This document shows positions 28,290-38,128 of a DNA stretch of 64,000 nt, piece after piece. The position numbers and the translations under genes are program-made. Below the pieces are notes generated by a model, which was given only the letters and a program-made list of their open reading frames with translations, had not been told where the DNA came from and made no database searches. This DNA is from Herbaspirillum sp. RV1423 (GTDB taxonomy: Bacteria; Pseudomonadota; Gammaproteobacteria; Burkholderiales; Burkholderiaceae_D). Positions within the stretch are counted from its first letter, which is position 1; each line of letters opens with the position of its first letter. The stretch is taken from the NCBI RefSeq assembly GCF_000577615.1, contig NZ_CBXX010000021.1:1-64000 (forward strand), given 5' to 3'.

Positions 28290-28353
28290 TTTTCACCTTC
28301 TGACCACGAATCTTCTGAATGTACGATTCATACCCTGAACCATGGAATGAAAA

Positions 28354-29265
28354 TTATCGAAAAAATTCGACTATTGATTGACGCACCTGCCCCAAACCAG
28401 ACCTCATAAACCCAAATGGAGAATAGCAAAATGATGACATTAATAAGCGCACACCGAATTTTCTCCATTGCGGCACCTTAAAAAGTGCCCCGCCATAGTA
28501 AAAATATATTCTGGCAGCTCCCCGTCGCAATAAACTTGTGCCGAAACTCCCATCTTCTCGAAAGATCTTTCCGACGTAATATTTCAGGCCAAATGCAATT
28601 TTATTCGGATCCTGAGACAACAATACATTGTCATCATGCGTTCTCAGCTCACATGTATAAATAGGCAAAGCGTCAATTCTGTATTTTTTTGAAATCCGTC
28701 TCCACATATCCGTATCTTCAAAACGATGCATATTCTCGTCAAATCCCCCAACAGACGCAAATACCTCTTTGCGAACGACAACAGTAGGCAACGTGATCGT
28801 GACAGGAGTGAAGAACGCAATATGCTTATAAATATCGCCCGAAACCGTAGCTTCGTATGTGTGCGGCAGTCGATTACCGTCCTCATCAATGCATACTGCG
28901 GAGGTATAAATCATACCGACTTCAGAATGAGTCTCAAGATATTCGATTTGCATGGCCAGCTTGTTCGGCATATAGAGATCGTCAGAATCGAGAAACGCGA
29001 TATATTTCCCTTTCGCCACATTCAGCGCATGATTGCGCGCGTTGGATCTCCCATGGTTGCGCTGGTAAATGTAGTGAACTCTTTCGTCGGTGATTTCCGC
29101 AACGATTGATTTTGTGTCATCAATCGAGCCGTCGTCAACTACGATTACTTCAAAAGTCTGATAGGTCTGAGCAAGAACACTTTGGATTGCGCTGGCGATA
29201 AAACGTCCACGATTGAACGTAGGAATAATAATACTCACAACCGGAGCAGACTGACATGTGGTCAT
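28354..29265 (-). CDS. Glycosyltransferase family 2
   Basis: A 303-residue GT-A glycosyltransferase. The N-terminal domain reads VSIIIPTFNRGRFIASAIQSVLAQTYQTFEVIVVDDGSIDDTKSI, and YIAFLDSDDLYMPNKL carries the acidic metal-binding motif (DSDD). The C-terminal third is basic and may bind the membrane. ATG at 29265 has a strong GGAGGGG ribosome-binding site. It lies 65 bases upstream of the next GT2 gene in the same operon. Substrate unknown. Confidence 0.88.
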   Translation of the reverse strand: MTTCQSAPVVSIIIPTFNRGRFIASAIQSVLAQTYQTFEVIVVDDGSIDDTKSIVAEITDERVHYIYQRNHGRSNARNHALNVAKGKYIAFLDSDDLYMPNKLAMQIEYLETHSEVGMIYTSAVCIDEDGNRLPHTYEATVSGDIYKHIAFFTPVTITLPTVVVRKEVFASVGGFDENMHRFEDTDMWRRISKKYRIDALPIYTCELRTHDDNVLLSQDPNKIAFGLKYYVGKIFREDGSFGTSLLRRGAARIYFYYGGALFKVPQWRKFGVRLLMSSFCYSPFGFMRSGLGQVRQSIVEFFR

Positions 29266-29381
29266 TCCACCCCTCCCATCTCTTGGTCGTCAATCGACTG
29301 ACGGCCATACGCCAACATTGTGTCCCGTATAGGAGTCCCTCCATCAATTGCCAATTTATTCATTTTGCTCTCAGAAAGGAA

Positions 29382-30401
29382 TCAATGCACTGCGCTGACC
29401 GCATAGTAATCTACGTACCAGTCGATGAATTTGGCAATTCCGTCAGCCAGAGATGTTTTTGGCGCAAAACCGATCTCCTGCTGCAACGACTCTATGTCTG
29501 CAAAGGTGGCCAATACATCCCCATCTTGCATGGGCAACATATTTTTAAGTGCCGGCTTCCCGAGGGCACGCTCCATGGTCTCAATGAACTCCATCAGTTC
29601 AACCGGCTGATTGTTTCCGATATTATGAAGCCTGTAAGGTGCATCGCTCGTAGCGGCATTAGGCGCGGCCCGGTCAAATGTCTCGTCAGGAGTTGCAACA
29701 TTTTCCATCGCTCGCACAACCCCTTCGACGATGTCATCAATGAACGTGAAGTCACGCCGCATTTTTCCTTGGTTAAATACATCAATAGAACGGCCTTCGC
29801 GAATGGCACTCGCGAACAATGATGGAGACATATCTGGACGCCCCCATGGACCGTATACCGTAAAAAATCGCAGACCGGTAACCGGCAGCCGATATAAATG
29901 ACTGTAGGAATGCGCCATCAACTCATTGGATTTTTTTGTGGCTGCGTAAAGGCTAACGGGATGATCTACGCCATCCATGACACTAAATGGCATCTTTGTA
30001 TTTGCGCCATAGACGCTAGAGCTACTTGCGTAGACCAGATGTCCCACCTTATTGTGACGGCATCCCTCCAGCACATTCAGAAATCCAATCAAATTGCTGT
30101 GTGCATAAGCATGCGGATTCTTCAGGGAATAGCGAACCCCCGGTTGAGCAGCCAGATTAATAACACGATCAAACTCCCCCTCCATGAAAAGTTGCGCAGT
30201 AGCTACTTGATCTGCCAAATCCAGTTTGATAAAACGAAAATTGGCGTAACCCATCAGTTGCTTTAACCGGTCTTCTTTCAGTTGAACATCATAATAGTCG
30301 CTCATATTGTCGACCCCGGTCACGCGGGCTCCTTGCTCAAGCAAGCGTTTGGAAACGTGCATGCCAATAAATCCGGCGGCCCCCGTCACTAAAATCCTCA
30401 T
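29382..30401 (-). CDS. NAD-dependent epimerase, UDP-glucuronate 4-epimerase-like
   Basis: The 339-residue SDR enzyme starts MRILVTGAAGFIGMHVSKRLLEQGARVTGVDNMSDYYDVQLK, the signature of the CapI/LspL group of UDP-glucuronate 4-epimerases, which form UDP-galacturonate. Catalytic residues are in ASSSSVYG and YAATKKSNE. I take the ATG at 30401, with GGAT upstream, over the ATG four codons earlier. The neighbouring asparagine-synthase-type gene suggests the uronate may be amidated. Sequence alone cannot exclude an aminosugar uronate substrate. Confidence 0.87.
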   Translation of the reverse strand: MRILVTGAAGFIGMHVSKRLLEQGARVTGVDNMSDYYDVQLKEDRLKQLMGYANFRFIKLDLADQVATAQLFMEGEFDRVINLAAQPGVRYSLKNPHAYAHSNLIGFLNVLEGCRHNKVGHLVYASSSSVYGANTKMPFSVMDGVDHPVSLYAATKKSNELMAHSYSHLYRLPVTGLRFFTVYGPWGRPDMSPSLFASAIREGRSIDVFNQGKMRRDFTFIDDIVEGVVRAMENVATPDETFDRAAPNAATSDAPYRLHNIGNNQPVELMEFIETMERALGKPALKNMLPMQDGDVLATFADIESLQQEIGFAPKTSLADGIAKFIDWYVDYYAVSAVH

Positions 30402-30514
30402 GCGTTCATCCATGGTTAACTAAGAAGTGTCACGACTTCATTACTCGCTTCGCAACGGTACTTTCGACAAAATTTGTGTATTTTACTGTAAAGAATGGCT
30501 TCCAATAGCAATCT

Positions 30515-31315
30515 TTATGCCTTTACTGCCTTCCCGCTACCACATGTACCGATTGTAAACGCCTTCCCATGAAAGCCAAAATCGGCGAACTCAAGCAAGC
30601 TAATTTCAGGATTCCGCTCCAACCATTCGCGACACGCTCTTTGCTGTCCGAATTCTGGCAAATTCCGATAACAGCGCCAGTCATCAAAAAGCAATACCGA
30701 ACCAACCGTCACGCGCTCGGTAAGAAAATTCAAGACCGGGACAGTCGATTCGTAAAAATCACAATCAATCCAGGCTGCCGCTACTTTTTCAACCGCTTCG
30801 ACCGCGGGGCCGGCAGGCGCCAAACTTTGGTCAAACCACCCCTTGATCGTTTTCACTCGCGTCAGGTCTAGGCCTTCGAAAAGCAAATTTTGCACAAATT
30901 GTTCCTCATTACATGCAAATTGCCCCTTATAGAAGCCACTCGTATAATTTTCCGCGGCATCGATTCCTCGCGGCTCAGGCAGCCCTTCAAAGGAGTCGAG
31001 GGCGATGAACTTCATCTCAGGGAAAAGCGGCGCCATAGTCGTATGCGCATAGGAAAATGTCTTCCCCATGAACACGCCAAACTCGAGATAGTCCCCCTCA
31101 ATCTGGGTTCCCACCAAGTAGTCCGCCAATTTGTCAATAACATCCCATCGATTTTTGTAATAGCTGAGCAAACGTACGTTCATATGCTCCACTTTTTTTT
31201 CCAATTGCAGCAAACGATTACTCTGGCTTTCCAAAGTCGCCAGTAATCTGGACGTATTCTCGGCGTTAAGGCGCTCATTCAAACCTTTTAACCAAGTGCG
31301 AATTCTGACTTTCAT
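30515..31315 (-). CDS. TylF/MycF-like class I methyltransferase
   Basis: A 266-residue protein resembling macrocin O-methyltransferase-type enzymes found in many polysaccharide loci. Key parts are GDYLEFGVFMGKTFSYA (SAM site), FIALDSFEGLPEP and AAWIDCDFYESTVPVLNFL with likely metal/substrate acidic residues. The N-terminal 50 residues (ENTSRLLATLESQSNRLLQLEKKVEHMN) look like a coiled coil, unusual for this family. Start chosen at ATG 31315; alternatives at 31336 and further up add poorly conserved residues. It probably methylates a sugar hydroxyl in the O-chain. Confidence 0.8.
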   Translation of the reverse strand: MKVRIRTWLKGLNERLNAENTSRLLATLESQSNRLLQLEKKVEHMNVRLLSYYKNRWDVIDKLADYLVGTQIEGDYLEFGVFMGKTFSYAHTTMAPLFPEMKFIALDSFEGLPEPRGIDAAENYTSGFYKGQFACNEEQFVQNLLFEGLDLTRVKTIKGWFDQSLAPAGPAVEAVEKVAAAWIDCDFYESTVPVLNFLTERVTVGSVLLFDDWRCYRNLPEFGQQRACREWLERNPEISLLEFADFGFHGKAFTIGTCGSGKAVKA

Positions 31316-31422
31316 ATTTTGTTCCACATTAATCATTAATGATTTGCAGCAACGGGACATTCTGAAACGGGCGGCTGGAAGCACAAACGATTCGGACCGG
31401 CCCTTTCGAAATCCTCGCTACT

Positions 31423-33315
31423 TCAGAGGGCCGCCGTTAACACCTTGCGACGCCATAACTCTGTGACCATCAAAAGCCAAGGATGAGACCATGGCCGATG
31501 CCCATTCAGGAAATCGCTATGGATCTTTTGGACCATATCAGGATTGAACATTCCCGCACGAATGACCGACTCCCTGGAAAGAGTATCGTGCATTATTTCG
31601 GCCAACGGCCCGCGCAGCCAGTCAGCATAGGGCAACGCGAAACCACGTTTACTCCGCTGATTGAAGAATGTTTCCGGCAAATAGCCTCGAGCTACATCAC
31701 ATAAGATTTTCTTCACGCCCGACTCGCTATAGCTAGCTCCCGGATCCAACGTGCGCGTATTGACTGCCATCTTCGAACTCAGCGGCAACGACAACGCAAA
31801 ATCAGCGAGGACATGATCTAGAAAAGGAACCCGAACCTCTAGCGAGCTCGCCATTGCGCAGGTGTCAATATCTCGCAACAACTGGTTCCTCGTATATCCA
31901 TTCAAGCACAGTACGCTTGCACGATCCAGTGGCTCCGCATTGCGCATTTCATCAGCGCCTGACAAGTCCTCGGAAAATGAGCGAAAGGTGACCTTCGCAC
32001 GATGTTCGCTCGACATCAAGTCATAAGCCATTTTCGGGCCAAAGCAATGATAGAGTCCTCCGAAAGCCTCTCTGAATTTGTCTATTCCATCCGACGGCGT
32101 CGTCGAACGCCGTCCGAACAACGATTTCCACCAAGGAGAGACAGGTTGCGGAACAGCACCGAAGTCCCGATTCATATGAGCAAACCACGGATACCCAAGG
32201 AAAAGTTCATCGCCCCCTGTGCCTGATAAGGAAACGGTCACGGACTGCGATGCCGCATGGGCGACAAAATAACTATTAAGACCATCGACTGAAGGTTGAT
32301 CCAATCCATGGATAAACCGATCCAGATGAGACATCATATCGGCTGCAGTCACGATCACGCGTGTGTGGTCTGTCTGCAAATGATCCGCCATTGCCGCGGC
32401 CTCCAAAGTTTCATCCGGAGCGCCGGCGCCGTCTTCGAATCCCACCGAGAATGTCTTCACATGCCCGCCAGTTTCCTTGGCCATCAGCGCCACGATCAAC
32501 GAAGAATCAACCCCTCCGGACAAGAATGCACCTACAGGCACATCCGCAACCATTTGCAGTTTTACGGACTCAATCAATGCATCGCGGAACTTCTCCACTT
32601 GCTGCTCATAGGGCAATTCTCGCAAGCCGACCACGCGATTAACGCCATATTCCCAATAACGTTTCAATGTCGAGCCGCTCTTATCAATCACCATATAATG
32701 TGCTGATGGCAGTGCACGGACATTTTTTACAAGTGTACTAGGCTGATATACGGAACCCATGTTAAGCAACAACCTTAACCCTTCGGAGTCCACCTCACGA
32801 GGCACCAACTCAGTGGCAAGCAGTGATTTAAGTTCTGATGCGAAAAATAACGCCCCGTTTATTTCCACATATAAAAGCGGTTTGATTCCGAAATGATCGC
32901 GTGCCAGTAACAGGCGCTCATTCCCATCTCCGTTCCGCTTATCATAGATTGCAATTGCAAATATCCCCCGCAACCGAGACAAGAACGCGTCGCCATATTC
33001 GACGTATAAATTCAGGACGACCTCGGTGTCGGACTCGGTCTCAAACTTGTAGCCCTTGGATTCCAACAGCTTTCGTTGCTCGCGGTAGTTGTATACTTCA
33101 CCGTTATAAACGAGCTGAATCATTCCTTTATTTGCAGCCATCGGCTGATGACCACCGGATGTAGTGTCGATGATTGAAAGACGCGTCTGCCCGATCGCTA
33201 CGCGATTATCAATAAACGAACCGCGATCATCTGGCCCTCGATGAGCTAACGCCTCCAGCATAGCCCCTAATGCCTGCTGATTGGGCTTACGAAACATCCC
33301 GGCAATACCACACAT
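31423..33315 (-). CDS. asnB: Asparagine synthase (glutamine-hydrolysing) type amidotransferase
   Basis: A 630-residue two-domain enzyme. The class II glutaminase domain begins with catalytic Cys2 (MCGIAGMF) and RGPDDRG; the synthetase domain has the ATP pyrophosphatase loop SGGVDSS at 266-272. In O-antigen clusters such proteins (WbpS-like) are thought to amidate uronic acids rather than make free asparagine; the neighbouring UDP-glucuronate-epimerase-like gene fits that. ATG at 33315, three bases after the wzt stop region, so it is tightly linked to the exporter genes. Confidence 0.9.
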   Translation of the reverse strand: MCGIAGMFRKPNQQALGAMLEALAHRGPDDRGSFIDNRVAIGQTRLSIIDTTSGGHQPMAANKGMIQLVYNGEVYNYREQRKLLESKGYKFETESDTEVVLNLYVEYGDAFLSRLRGIFAIAIYDKRNGDGNERLLLARDHFGIKPLLYVEINGALFFASELKSLLATELVPREVDSEGLRLLLNMGSVYQPSTLVKNVRALPSAHYMVIDKSGSTLKRYWEYGVNRVVGLRELPYEQQVEKFRDALIESVKLQMVADVPVGAFLSGGVDSSLIVALMAKETGGHVKTFSVGFEDGAGAPDETLEAAAMADHLQTDHTRVIVTAADMMSHLDRFIHGLDQPSVDGLNSYFVAHAASQSVTVSLSGTGGDELFLGYPWFAHMNRDFGAVPQPVSPWWKSLFGRRSTTPSDGIDKFREAFGGLYHCFGPKMAYDLMSSEHRAKVTFRSFSEDLSGADEMRNAEPLDRASVLCLNGYTRNQLLRDIDTCAMASSLEVRVPFLDHVLADFALSLPLSSKMAVNTRTLDPGASYSESGVKKILCDVARGYLPETFFNQRSKRGFALPYADWLRGPLAEIMHDTLSRESVIRAGMFNPDMVQKIHSDFLNGHRPWSHPWLLMVTELWRRKVLTAAL

Positions 33316-33318
33316 AAC

Positions 33319-34581
33319 TCACTCCCAATCCGTGGAAGAAATCGATCGGGAGCCGGTAAAAGTACTCTCGAGATTTACCAGCCCAGGAAACAACGCACCG
33401 GTTTCCGCTTCTATGATTACCGTATCCGCCACAAAGTGGATCATCGAATAATGTTCAGGATTGCCTGGGCCGCTCATGTTTTCTGCGATGCCGAAATTGA
33501 TGAAGTAAGCACCATTGTTGAACGCCGAACGCAGCGAAAAGTCGAATTCTTTGGTTTCTCCTGCCTCTACCCCTTGAATAGTTTTGGTCGCAGAGGTAGA
33601 GAATCCGTATATTTGTACTCCGGTATTCGTCCGGATATCAAATCCAACAGAGATCGAGGGAATGGTGACGCGCGCCTTTACACGAATACGAATTACGTAG
33701 TCCTCTCCGTCTTTTAGACGTCGCACCGGTTTGCCATCTGAGCTGACAATTTCAGCATGCACAATTTCAGCACGGCGCTGACTGTTCGAATCAAAGCTTC
33801 CCAATTGCAATGCAGGCACAGACGGCGCTGCGGCCTCATTAAGAGCCGACATTTCCTCGTGTACTTTTTGCTCGTACAGATAGCCGACCGTGCGCGGCTC
33901 GCCCTGAGCGATCACGCTCCCCCGCTCCATCAGGATTGCTCGGTCACACAAATCATAGATTTGCTGGAGACTGTGGGTGACGAACAAAACGGTCGCGCCA
34001 CTCTTGGCGATTTCACGCATACGAGCATAGCTCTTCGCGTTAAAAATCATATCTCCCGTCGACAAGGCCTCATCGACAATCAGTATGTCCGGATCAACAC
34101 TGGCTGCAACGCTGAAAGCCAGACGAGCGACCATCCCACTAGAATATTCCTTGCAGGGAGAATCGATAAACTCCTGCAGCCCACTGAACGCAATGATGCC
34201 GTCAGTCTTAGCGTCAATCTCGTCGTGAGTCATGCCAAGGCAAAGACCACTCAACAAAATATTTTCACGGCCGCTTAGCTCCATGTTGAAACCCGTACCC
34301 AAAACCATGATTGCAGACACACGGCCGTTCACTTCAACACTTCCAACGGTTTTATCCAACGTACCCGTTATGACTCTCAGCAAAGTCGTCTTGCCAGCAC
34401 CGTTACGGCCAATTACCCCCACGACTTCGCCGCGGTTGATTTCAAGATTGACGTCTTTAAGCGCCCAATGCTCCCGATGACGAGACTTCCGGGTTATCGC
34501 CTCCATCAAAATATCAGAGCTCCGCGTATACAAACGATACATCTTTCCCAGGCCAACGACCTTGATTGCAGCGTCGCTCAT
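33319..34581 (-). CDS. wzt: O-antigen ABC exporter ATPase with C-terminal carbohydrate-binding domain
   Basis: A 420-residue ATPase that drives export of finished, undecaprenyl-linked polysaccharide. The nucleotide-binding domain has Walker A GRNGAGKTT (58-66), signature YSSGM (146-150, a divergent form usual in Wzt/TagH), Walker B ILIVDEALS (166-174) and the His switch FVTHS. From about 255 to 420 is a Wzt_C-type beta-sandwich (ISVGFDIRTNTGVQIYG), which in known systems recognises the terminal modification of the O-chain. Its start overlaps wzm by four bases (ATGA). Confidence 0.94.
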   Translation of the reverse strand: MSDAAIKVVGLGKMYRLYTRSSDILMEAITRKSRHREHWALKDVNLEINRGEVVGVIGRNGAGKTTLLRVITGTLDKTVGSVEVNGRVSAIMVLGTGFNMELSGRENILLSGLCLGMTHDEIDAKTDGIIAFSGLQEFIDSPCKEYSSGMVARLAFSVAASVDPDILIVDEALSTGDMIFNAKSYARMREIAKSGATVLFVTHSLQQIYDLCDRAILMERGSVIAQGEPRTVGYLYEQKVHEEMSALNEAAAPSVPALQLGSFDSNSQRRAEIVHAEIVSSDGKPVRRLKDGEDYVIRIRVKARVTIPSISVGFDIRTNTGVQIYGFSTSATKTIQGVEAGETKEFDFSLRSAFNNGAYFINFGIAENMSGPGNPEHYSMIHFVADTVIIEAETGALFPGLVNLESTFTGSRSISSTDWE

Positions 34582-35390
34582 AGATGGCTTCCGAACTGCG
34601 GCTTAAGCCGTGCAAACAAAGTGGCGCCAATAAGAAAACTTGCGGAGCCCAGCACGCAGGCCACAACCCAAACTGATGTTCGTATTGAGCCGTAGTAGCC
34701 TGCGTCGTGAAAACACTCAATAAATACTGTCATGGGATTAAGATAAATGATGGCGCGGATCGATTTTGGGACCCAATCCATGAGATAAAAAACTGGTGCG
34801 ACGTACAAGCCGATCAATGCATACATCTGAACAATGTCCTTGAGATCCCTGAGAAAAACACCAACAGCTGAAAGCAAAAAGGCGATGCCAAGTAAAAACA
34901 GATATAACGGAACTGCCGCAAGCGGAAACAATAGGAATCCCCAATGCGCCCGACCAACACCGACAACGCCGTACAGGATTAACCCAAGAACTCCGACAAA
35001 TAGTGTCGGCAACGTCGAGAAAACCACTTTCACTGGCAAAATTTCCAGAGGGAATACAACCTGCTTCACCAATGCCGCCTGTCCTGAAATAATCGAGGAT
35101 CCACGACCGAGGACGTCAGCCGTCACAAGCCATGCTACCAAGCCCGACAACATATATAGCGTATGGTCGCCCGGTACGGTAATGCTCGAATCTACTTTGG
35201 TTCGAAAGACCACTCCGAACATGAACACATAGACACTGATCATCATCACCGGGTGAATGACAGCCCAAAAACTGCCTAGAATCTGGCCCGCATAGCGATC
35301 AGAAATATCTCGCTTCGTCATTTCCAGCAAAAGCCTTTTGTTTTTTACAAGACTATTAACAAGGAAAGAAGCGCCAAGAAAAAGTGACAT
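34578..35390 (-). CDS. wzm: O-antigen ABC exporter permease
   Basis: A 270-residue ABC-2 type permease with six hydrophobic segments, beginning after the KNKRLLLEMTKRDISDRYAGQILGSFWAVIHP motif typical of Wzm/KpsM/TagG exporters. With Wzt it forms the channel that moves the complete polysaccharide to the periplasmic side, so polymerisation happens in the cytoplasm; accordingly no Wzx or Wzy candidate appears in the window. ATG at 35390. It lies 54 bases downstream of the GT4 gene. Confidence 0.94.
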   Translation of the reverse strand: MSLFLGASFLVNSLVKNKRLLLEMTKRDISDRYAGQILGSFWAVIHPVMMISVYVFMFGVVFRTKVDSSITVPGDHTLYMLSGLVAWLVTADVLGRGSSIISGQAALVKQVVFPLEILPVKVVFSTLPTLFVGVLGLILYGVVGVGRAHWGFLLFPLAAVPLYLFLLGIAFLLSAVGVFLRDLKDIVQMYALIGLYVAPVFYLMDWVPKSIRAIIYLNPMTVFIECFHDAGYYGSIRTSVWVVACVLGSASFLIGATLFARLKPQFGSHL

Positions 35391-35444
35391 GAAAATTTTT
35401 ACAAACCTATAGAATGACCAAAACCCAAGTCTGTGACATACAAC

Positions 35445-36818
35445 CTAGATCTGACCGGTACTTGATTGCCGATTAATTTGAGCAACACCATCATAGAAAA
35501 CCAATGCTCGCTCCCTGACACGATCTCGATCTGCCATTTCTTTGATTCTTATAAGGTTATTCTGCGCCATTCGATCAACCAATTCGTCATCCTGCATCAG
35601 CCTCACTAGCGCCTCCGCAATTTCGTCCGGATACAGATTCCGGGCAAACAGAACATTTTCTTCGTTCTTGACTACTGGCACGATGGTGTCCAATGGTGAA
35701 ACCAAAGGGACGGCGCCGAGCGCCATCGCCTCCATCATGGTGTTCGGAATACCGTCGCTAAGCGACGGCGCCAACATCACGCGCGCCTTCGCTATTCTTG
35801 CCAAGGTTTCATCTCGCCCTAAACGACCGAACGCCAGGCAAGACTCTTGCTTCTCTTTGGGAAACAAGATTTGATACCACAATTGCACTTCGGCTTGCGT
35901 CATCCAGAGCATTTCAATACGACATGGCTGGAGACGATCCCACACCTTTAATATTGCTTCAAAGACTGGCATGGCTTTCGCGGTATAAGTTTCATACGCT
36001 TTCGGCCAAACAATTACACGCTCTCGCTGGGATGGCGGCAGGGTCCACATTTCACGAAATGCGCCAATGTCCATTCCGCCAGCACCAGACACAACCCCCA
36101 TCCCCGGATTAGATGTCTTTTCCGAGCCGACTCCGACACTTTTGACATAATCATAATTTTGCTGATTGTCGGCGATAAAATGGTCGCAATTCTTCAGTAC
36201 TTCTAAAATACGAGGAAGAAAGTCGGGCGAGTAGCGCTGCAAAGCCAGATCTGGCCCACCACGAGCCTGAGCAACCCATCTGCCAATATGCTCAAGCCCA
36301 TGTAGTTTTCGCGCATTCAAATATAGATACGACGCTGGGTCGAAACCCAAGGTATGCACAATATCCGGCTTCCACTCTTTAATGATTTCGGCCAGGCTTT
36401 CTTCAATGGTAGAGGCTTGATTACCCTTCAGAAGTTTTTCACTGAAATCCAGAATGCGCCCTAAGGTACCGCGAATGAGTCGAGTGGTAATAATCCGCTG
36501 ATCACCACGAAGCCACCCTTTCAATTTGAAAACAAAACCGTATATCGAGTTTTGGACTGGCGGATAGACTGTCTGGCGATTAGTCGTCGAATATCGTTCT
36601 GCATGATCGGGTTTTGTGATGTAGCACTTAACGCCCCAATTCTGCGGGGGCACCGCAGACGGCAAACAAAACACGCGTACGTTGAACGTTGAACTTTGAA
36701 GCAAGTCAACCCAAGAATGCGTATGAGAGCTTTCAGCAAAACCGACAAAAAGAATCCGGGGCCTACTGGGGTAAAAATCTTCTTCAAACTTTGTGTTCCG
36801 TACCGGCTTATTTCCCAT
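35445..36818 (-). CDS. Glycosyltransferase family 4-like protein
   Basis: A 457-residue GT-B protein. The N-terminal domain has ILFVGFAESSHTHSWVDLLQSS and the C-terminal domain VIVWPKAYETYTAKAMPVFEAIL then APSLSDGIPNTMMEAMALGAVPLVSP with the EX7E-like acidic motif of GT4. Residues 75-150 contain a basic, less conserved insertion. ATG at 36818 has GGAG seven bases upstream and overlaps the end of the coiled-coil gene by 11 bases. Sugar specificity is unknown. Confidence 0.85.
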   Translation of the reverse strand: MGNKPVRNTKFEEDFYPSRPRILFVGFAESSHTHSWVDLLQSSTFNVRVFCLPSAVPPQNWGVKCYITKPDHAERYSTTNRQTVYPPVQNSIYGFVFKLKGWLRGDQRIITTRLIRGTLGRILDFSEKLLKGNQASTIEESLAEIIKEWKPDIVHTLGFDPASYLYLNARKLHGLEHIGRWVAQARGGPDLALQRYSPDFLPRILEVLKNCDHFIADNQQNYDYVKSVGVGSEKTSNPGMGVVSGAGGMDIGAFREMWTLPPSQRERVIVWPKAYETYTAKAMPVFEAILKVWDRLQPCRIEMLWMTQAEVQLWYQILFPKEKQESCLAFGRLGRDETLARIAKARVMLAPSLSDGIPNTMMEAMALGAVPLVSPLDTIVPVVKNEENVLFARNLYPDEIAEALVRLMQDDELVDRMAQNNLIRIKEMADRDRVRERALVFYDGVAQINRQSSTGQI

Positions 36819-37179
36819 TCATTTGCTCCAAAACTCGGTCGATATCCGACCTCAACCGCGTTTGCTCTTCAAAAAAAGGCGCAAGCATCTTAATTAACGC
36901 TGCGTTATCAATCGACACGCCCGCCTCAAAACGCCGATCAAGACGCCTTACTTCTATCTCGATATTTGCCATAGTCTCTTCAGATCTCCTGGTCTCATTT
37001 GTCGCCAAGGCCATTTGTCCTAAGACCATTTCCTGCAGTCTGCTGACATCAACGCTTAAATTGTCAGTTTTTTGCAGTAATTCCTTGAGGCAATTTTCGA
37101 TCTGGTCTAGCTGCACGTTTTGCTTTTTTAAAAAAAAGCTCAAAAACCGCTCAGCGACCGCACTGAATTTCATCATCAT
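36808..37179 (-). CDS. Small coiled-coil protein in O-antigen cluster
   Basis: A 123-residue protein not recognisable by family. The first 20 residues are amphipathic/basic (KFSAVAERFLSFFLKK) and could lie on the membrane; from about residue 23 to 118 heptad-like spacing of Leu/Ile/Val with charged residues indicates a long coiled coil. The start is one of three consecutive ATG codons at 37179-37171, the first overlapping the methyltransferase stop (TGATG). It contains a T6A8 tract at 37124-37137. Position between methyltransferase and glycosyltransferase genes beside Wzm/Wzt suggests a scaffold or chain-length role, which is inference. Confidence 0.7.
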   Translation of the reverse strand: MMMKFSAVAERFLSFFLKKQNVQLDQIENCLKELLQKTDNLSVDVSRLQEMVLGQMALATNETRRSEETMANIEIEVRRLDRRFEAGVSIDNAALIKMLAPFFEEQTRLRSDIDRVLEQMNGK

Positions 37180-38126
37180 CAACTCCGACGCCTCGCATGC
37201 ACATAGATGGTGTGACCAGGAATTCCATTCAGACGACGAATCCCTGCTGCCGTCATTGCACGGGCGGCAAATCCAGCCAATTGAGACACACCTTCCAATC
37301 CTCGAGCCTTACCTATCGGATCAAAAATCAGGGCAGGCCAAGGATTCTCCGACCAAATGGCGGGCAAATATGAATCCCACAGATAATCTGGCAGCGGTTC
37401 ATATCTCACGCTTACCACCTCCAGCCCCAACAAAGGCAAAGCCTTTAAAAAAGTGTCAGCAGTCCAGTATGTCAAATGATGAGGCGGCAGTTCTGTATGC
37501 GCGTCTGGGAAATGACGAATCGGCCCTGCCGCATTCGGTGTTGTGATAATCAAAGAACCATTTGTGCTTAACAGTGAAGTGCATAGTTCGAGCAAAGCGA
37601 CTGGATCGCCAACATGCTCAAGAACTTGCAACATGGTAATTGCATCAAAGCGCCCAGCGCAATCATTGAGGTCCGATAACGTCTTCAATCCCCTCGCCGC
37701 CAATGGCGGCAAGAGTGCACCATTGGCGTCGTAGCCGGTCAGTAACGCCGTTGGGTTTCTTTTTTTCAAGGCATCCAGAAAAAAACCGGAACCACAGCCA
37801 ACGTCTAGAATATTTGATCTCGCATAGCTTCTCAAATCTTCATCAGCTTGTTCAAATTCCCATTTTTCCTCGTTGTAATAGTCCACCGCAGAAATAGTTT
37901 CATAAAACTCTTGGGAACCCGGCACTACTGGATACGTACAACCGAAACTGCAAGTTGGGCACTGAAAAATCTCAATCGGCTCGTCGTACGCAGCGACAGA
38001 ATCCCATACGCTTGATGGAAAACGAATCGCCTGCGAAGCTGCCTCCCAGCGATGAAGTACGTCATCCAGACGAATCTTCCTCTGCGTAGAGACAAGTTCT
38101 GCCTGTCGACATAAAGGACAATGCAT
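37179..38126 (-). CDS. Class I SAM methyltransferase with N-terminal zinc-ribbon
   Basis: A 315-residue protein. MHCPLCRQAE at the start and QCPTCSFGC at about residues 55-63 give two CxxC pairs, probably one zinc site. The methyltransferase core starts with NILDVGCGSGFFLDALKKR (about 108-126), followed by FDAITMLQVLEHVGDP and LIITTPNA. Such zinc-ribbon methyltransferases occur in sugar modification clusters. The TGA overlaps the ATG of the coiled-coil gene; the upstream neighbour ends two bases before its ATG. Target (O-, N- or C-methylation) cannot be assigned. Confidence 0.85.
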   Translation of the reverse strand: MHCPLCRQAELVSTQRKIRLDDVLHRWEAASQAIRFPSSVWDSVAAYDEPIEIFQCPTCSFGCTYPVVPGSQEFYETISAVDYYNEEKWEFEQADEDLRSYARSNILDVGCGSGFFLDALKKRNPTALLTGYDANGALLPPLAARGLKTLSDLNDCAGRFDAITMLQVLEHVGDPVALLELCTSLLSTNGSLIITTPNAAGPIRHFPDAHTELPPHHLTYWTADTFLKALPLLGLEVVSVRYEPLPDYLWDSYLPAIWSENPWPALIFDPIGKARGLEGVSQLAGFAARAMTAAGIRRLNGIPGHTIYVHARRRS

Positions 38127-38128
38127 TC

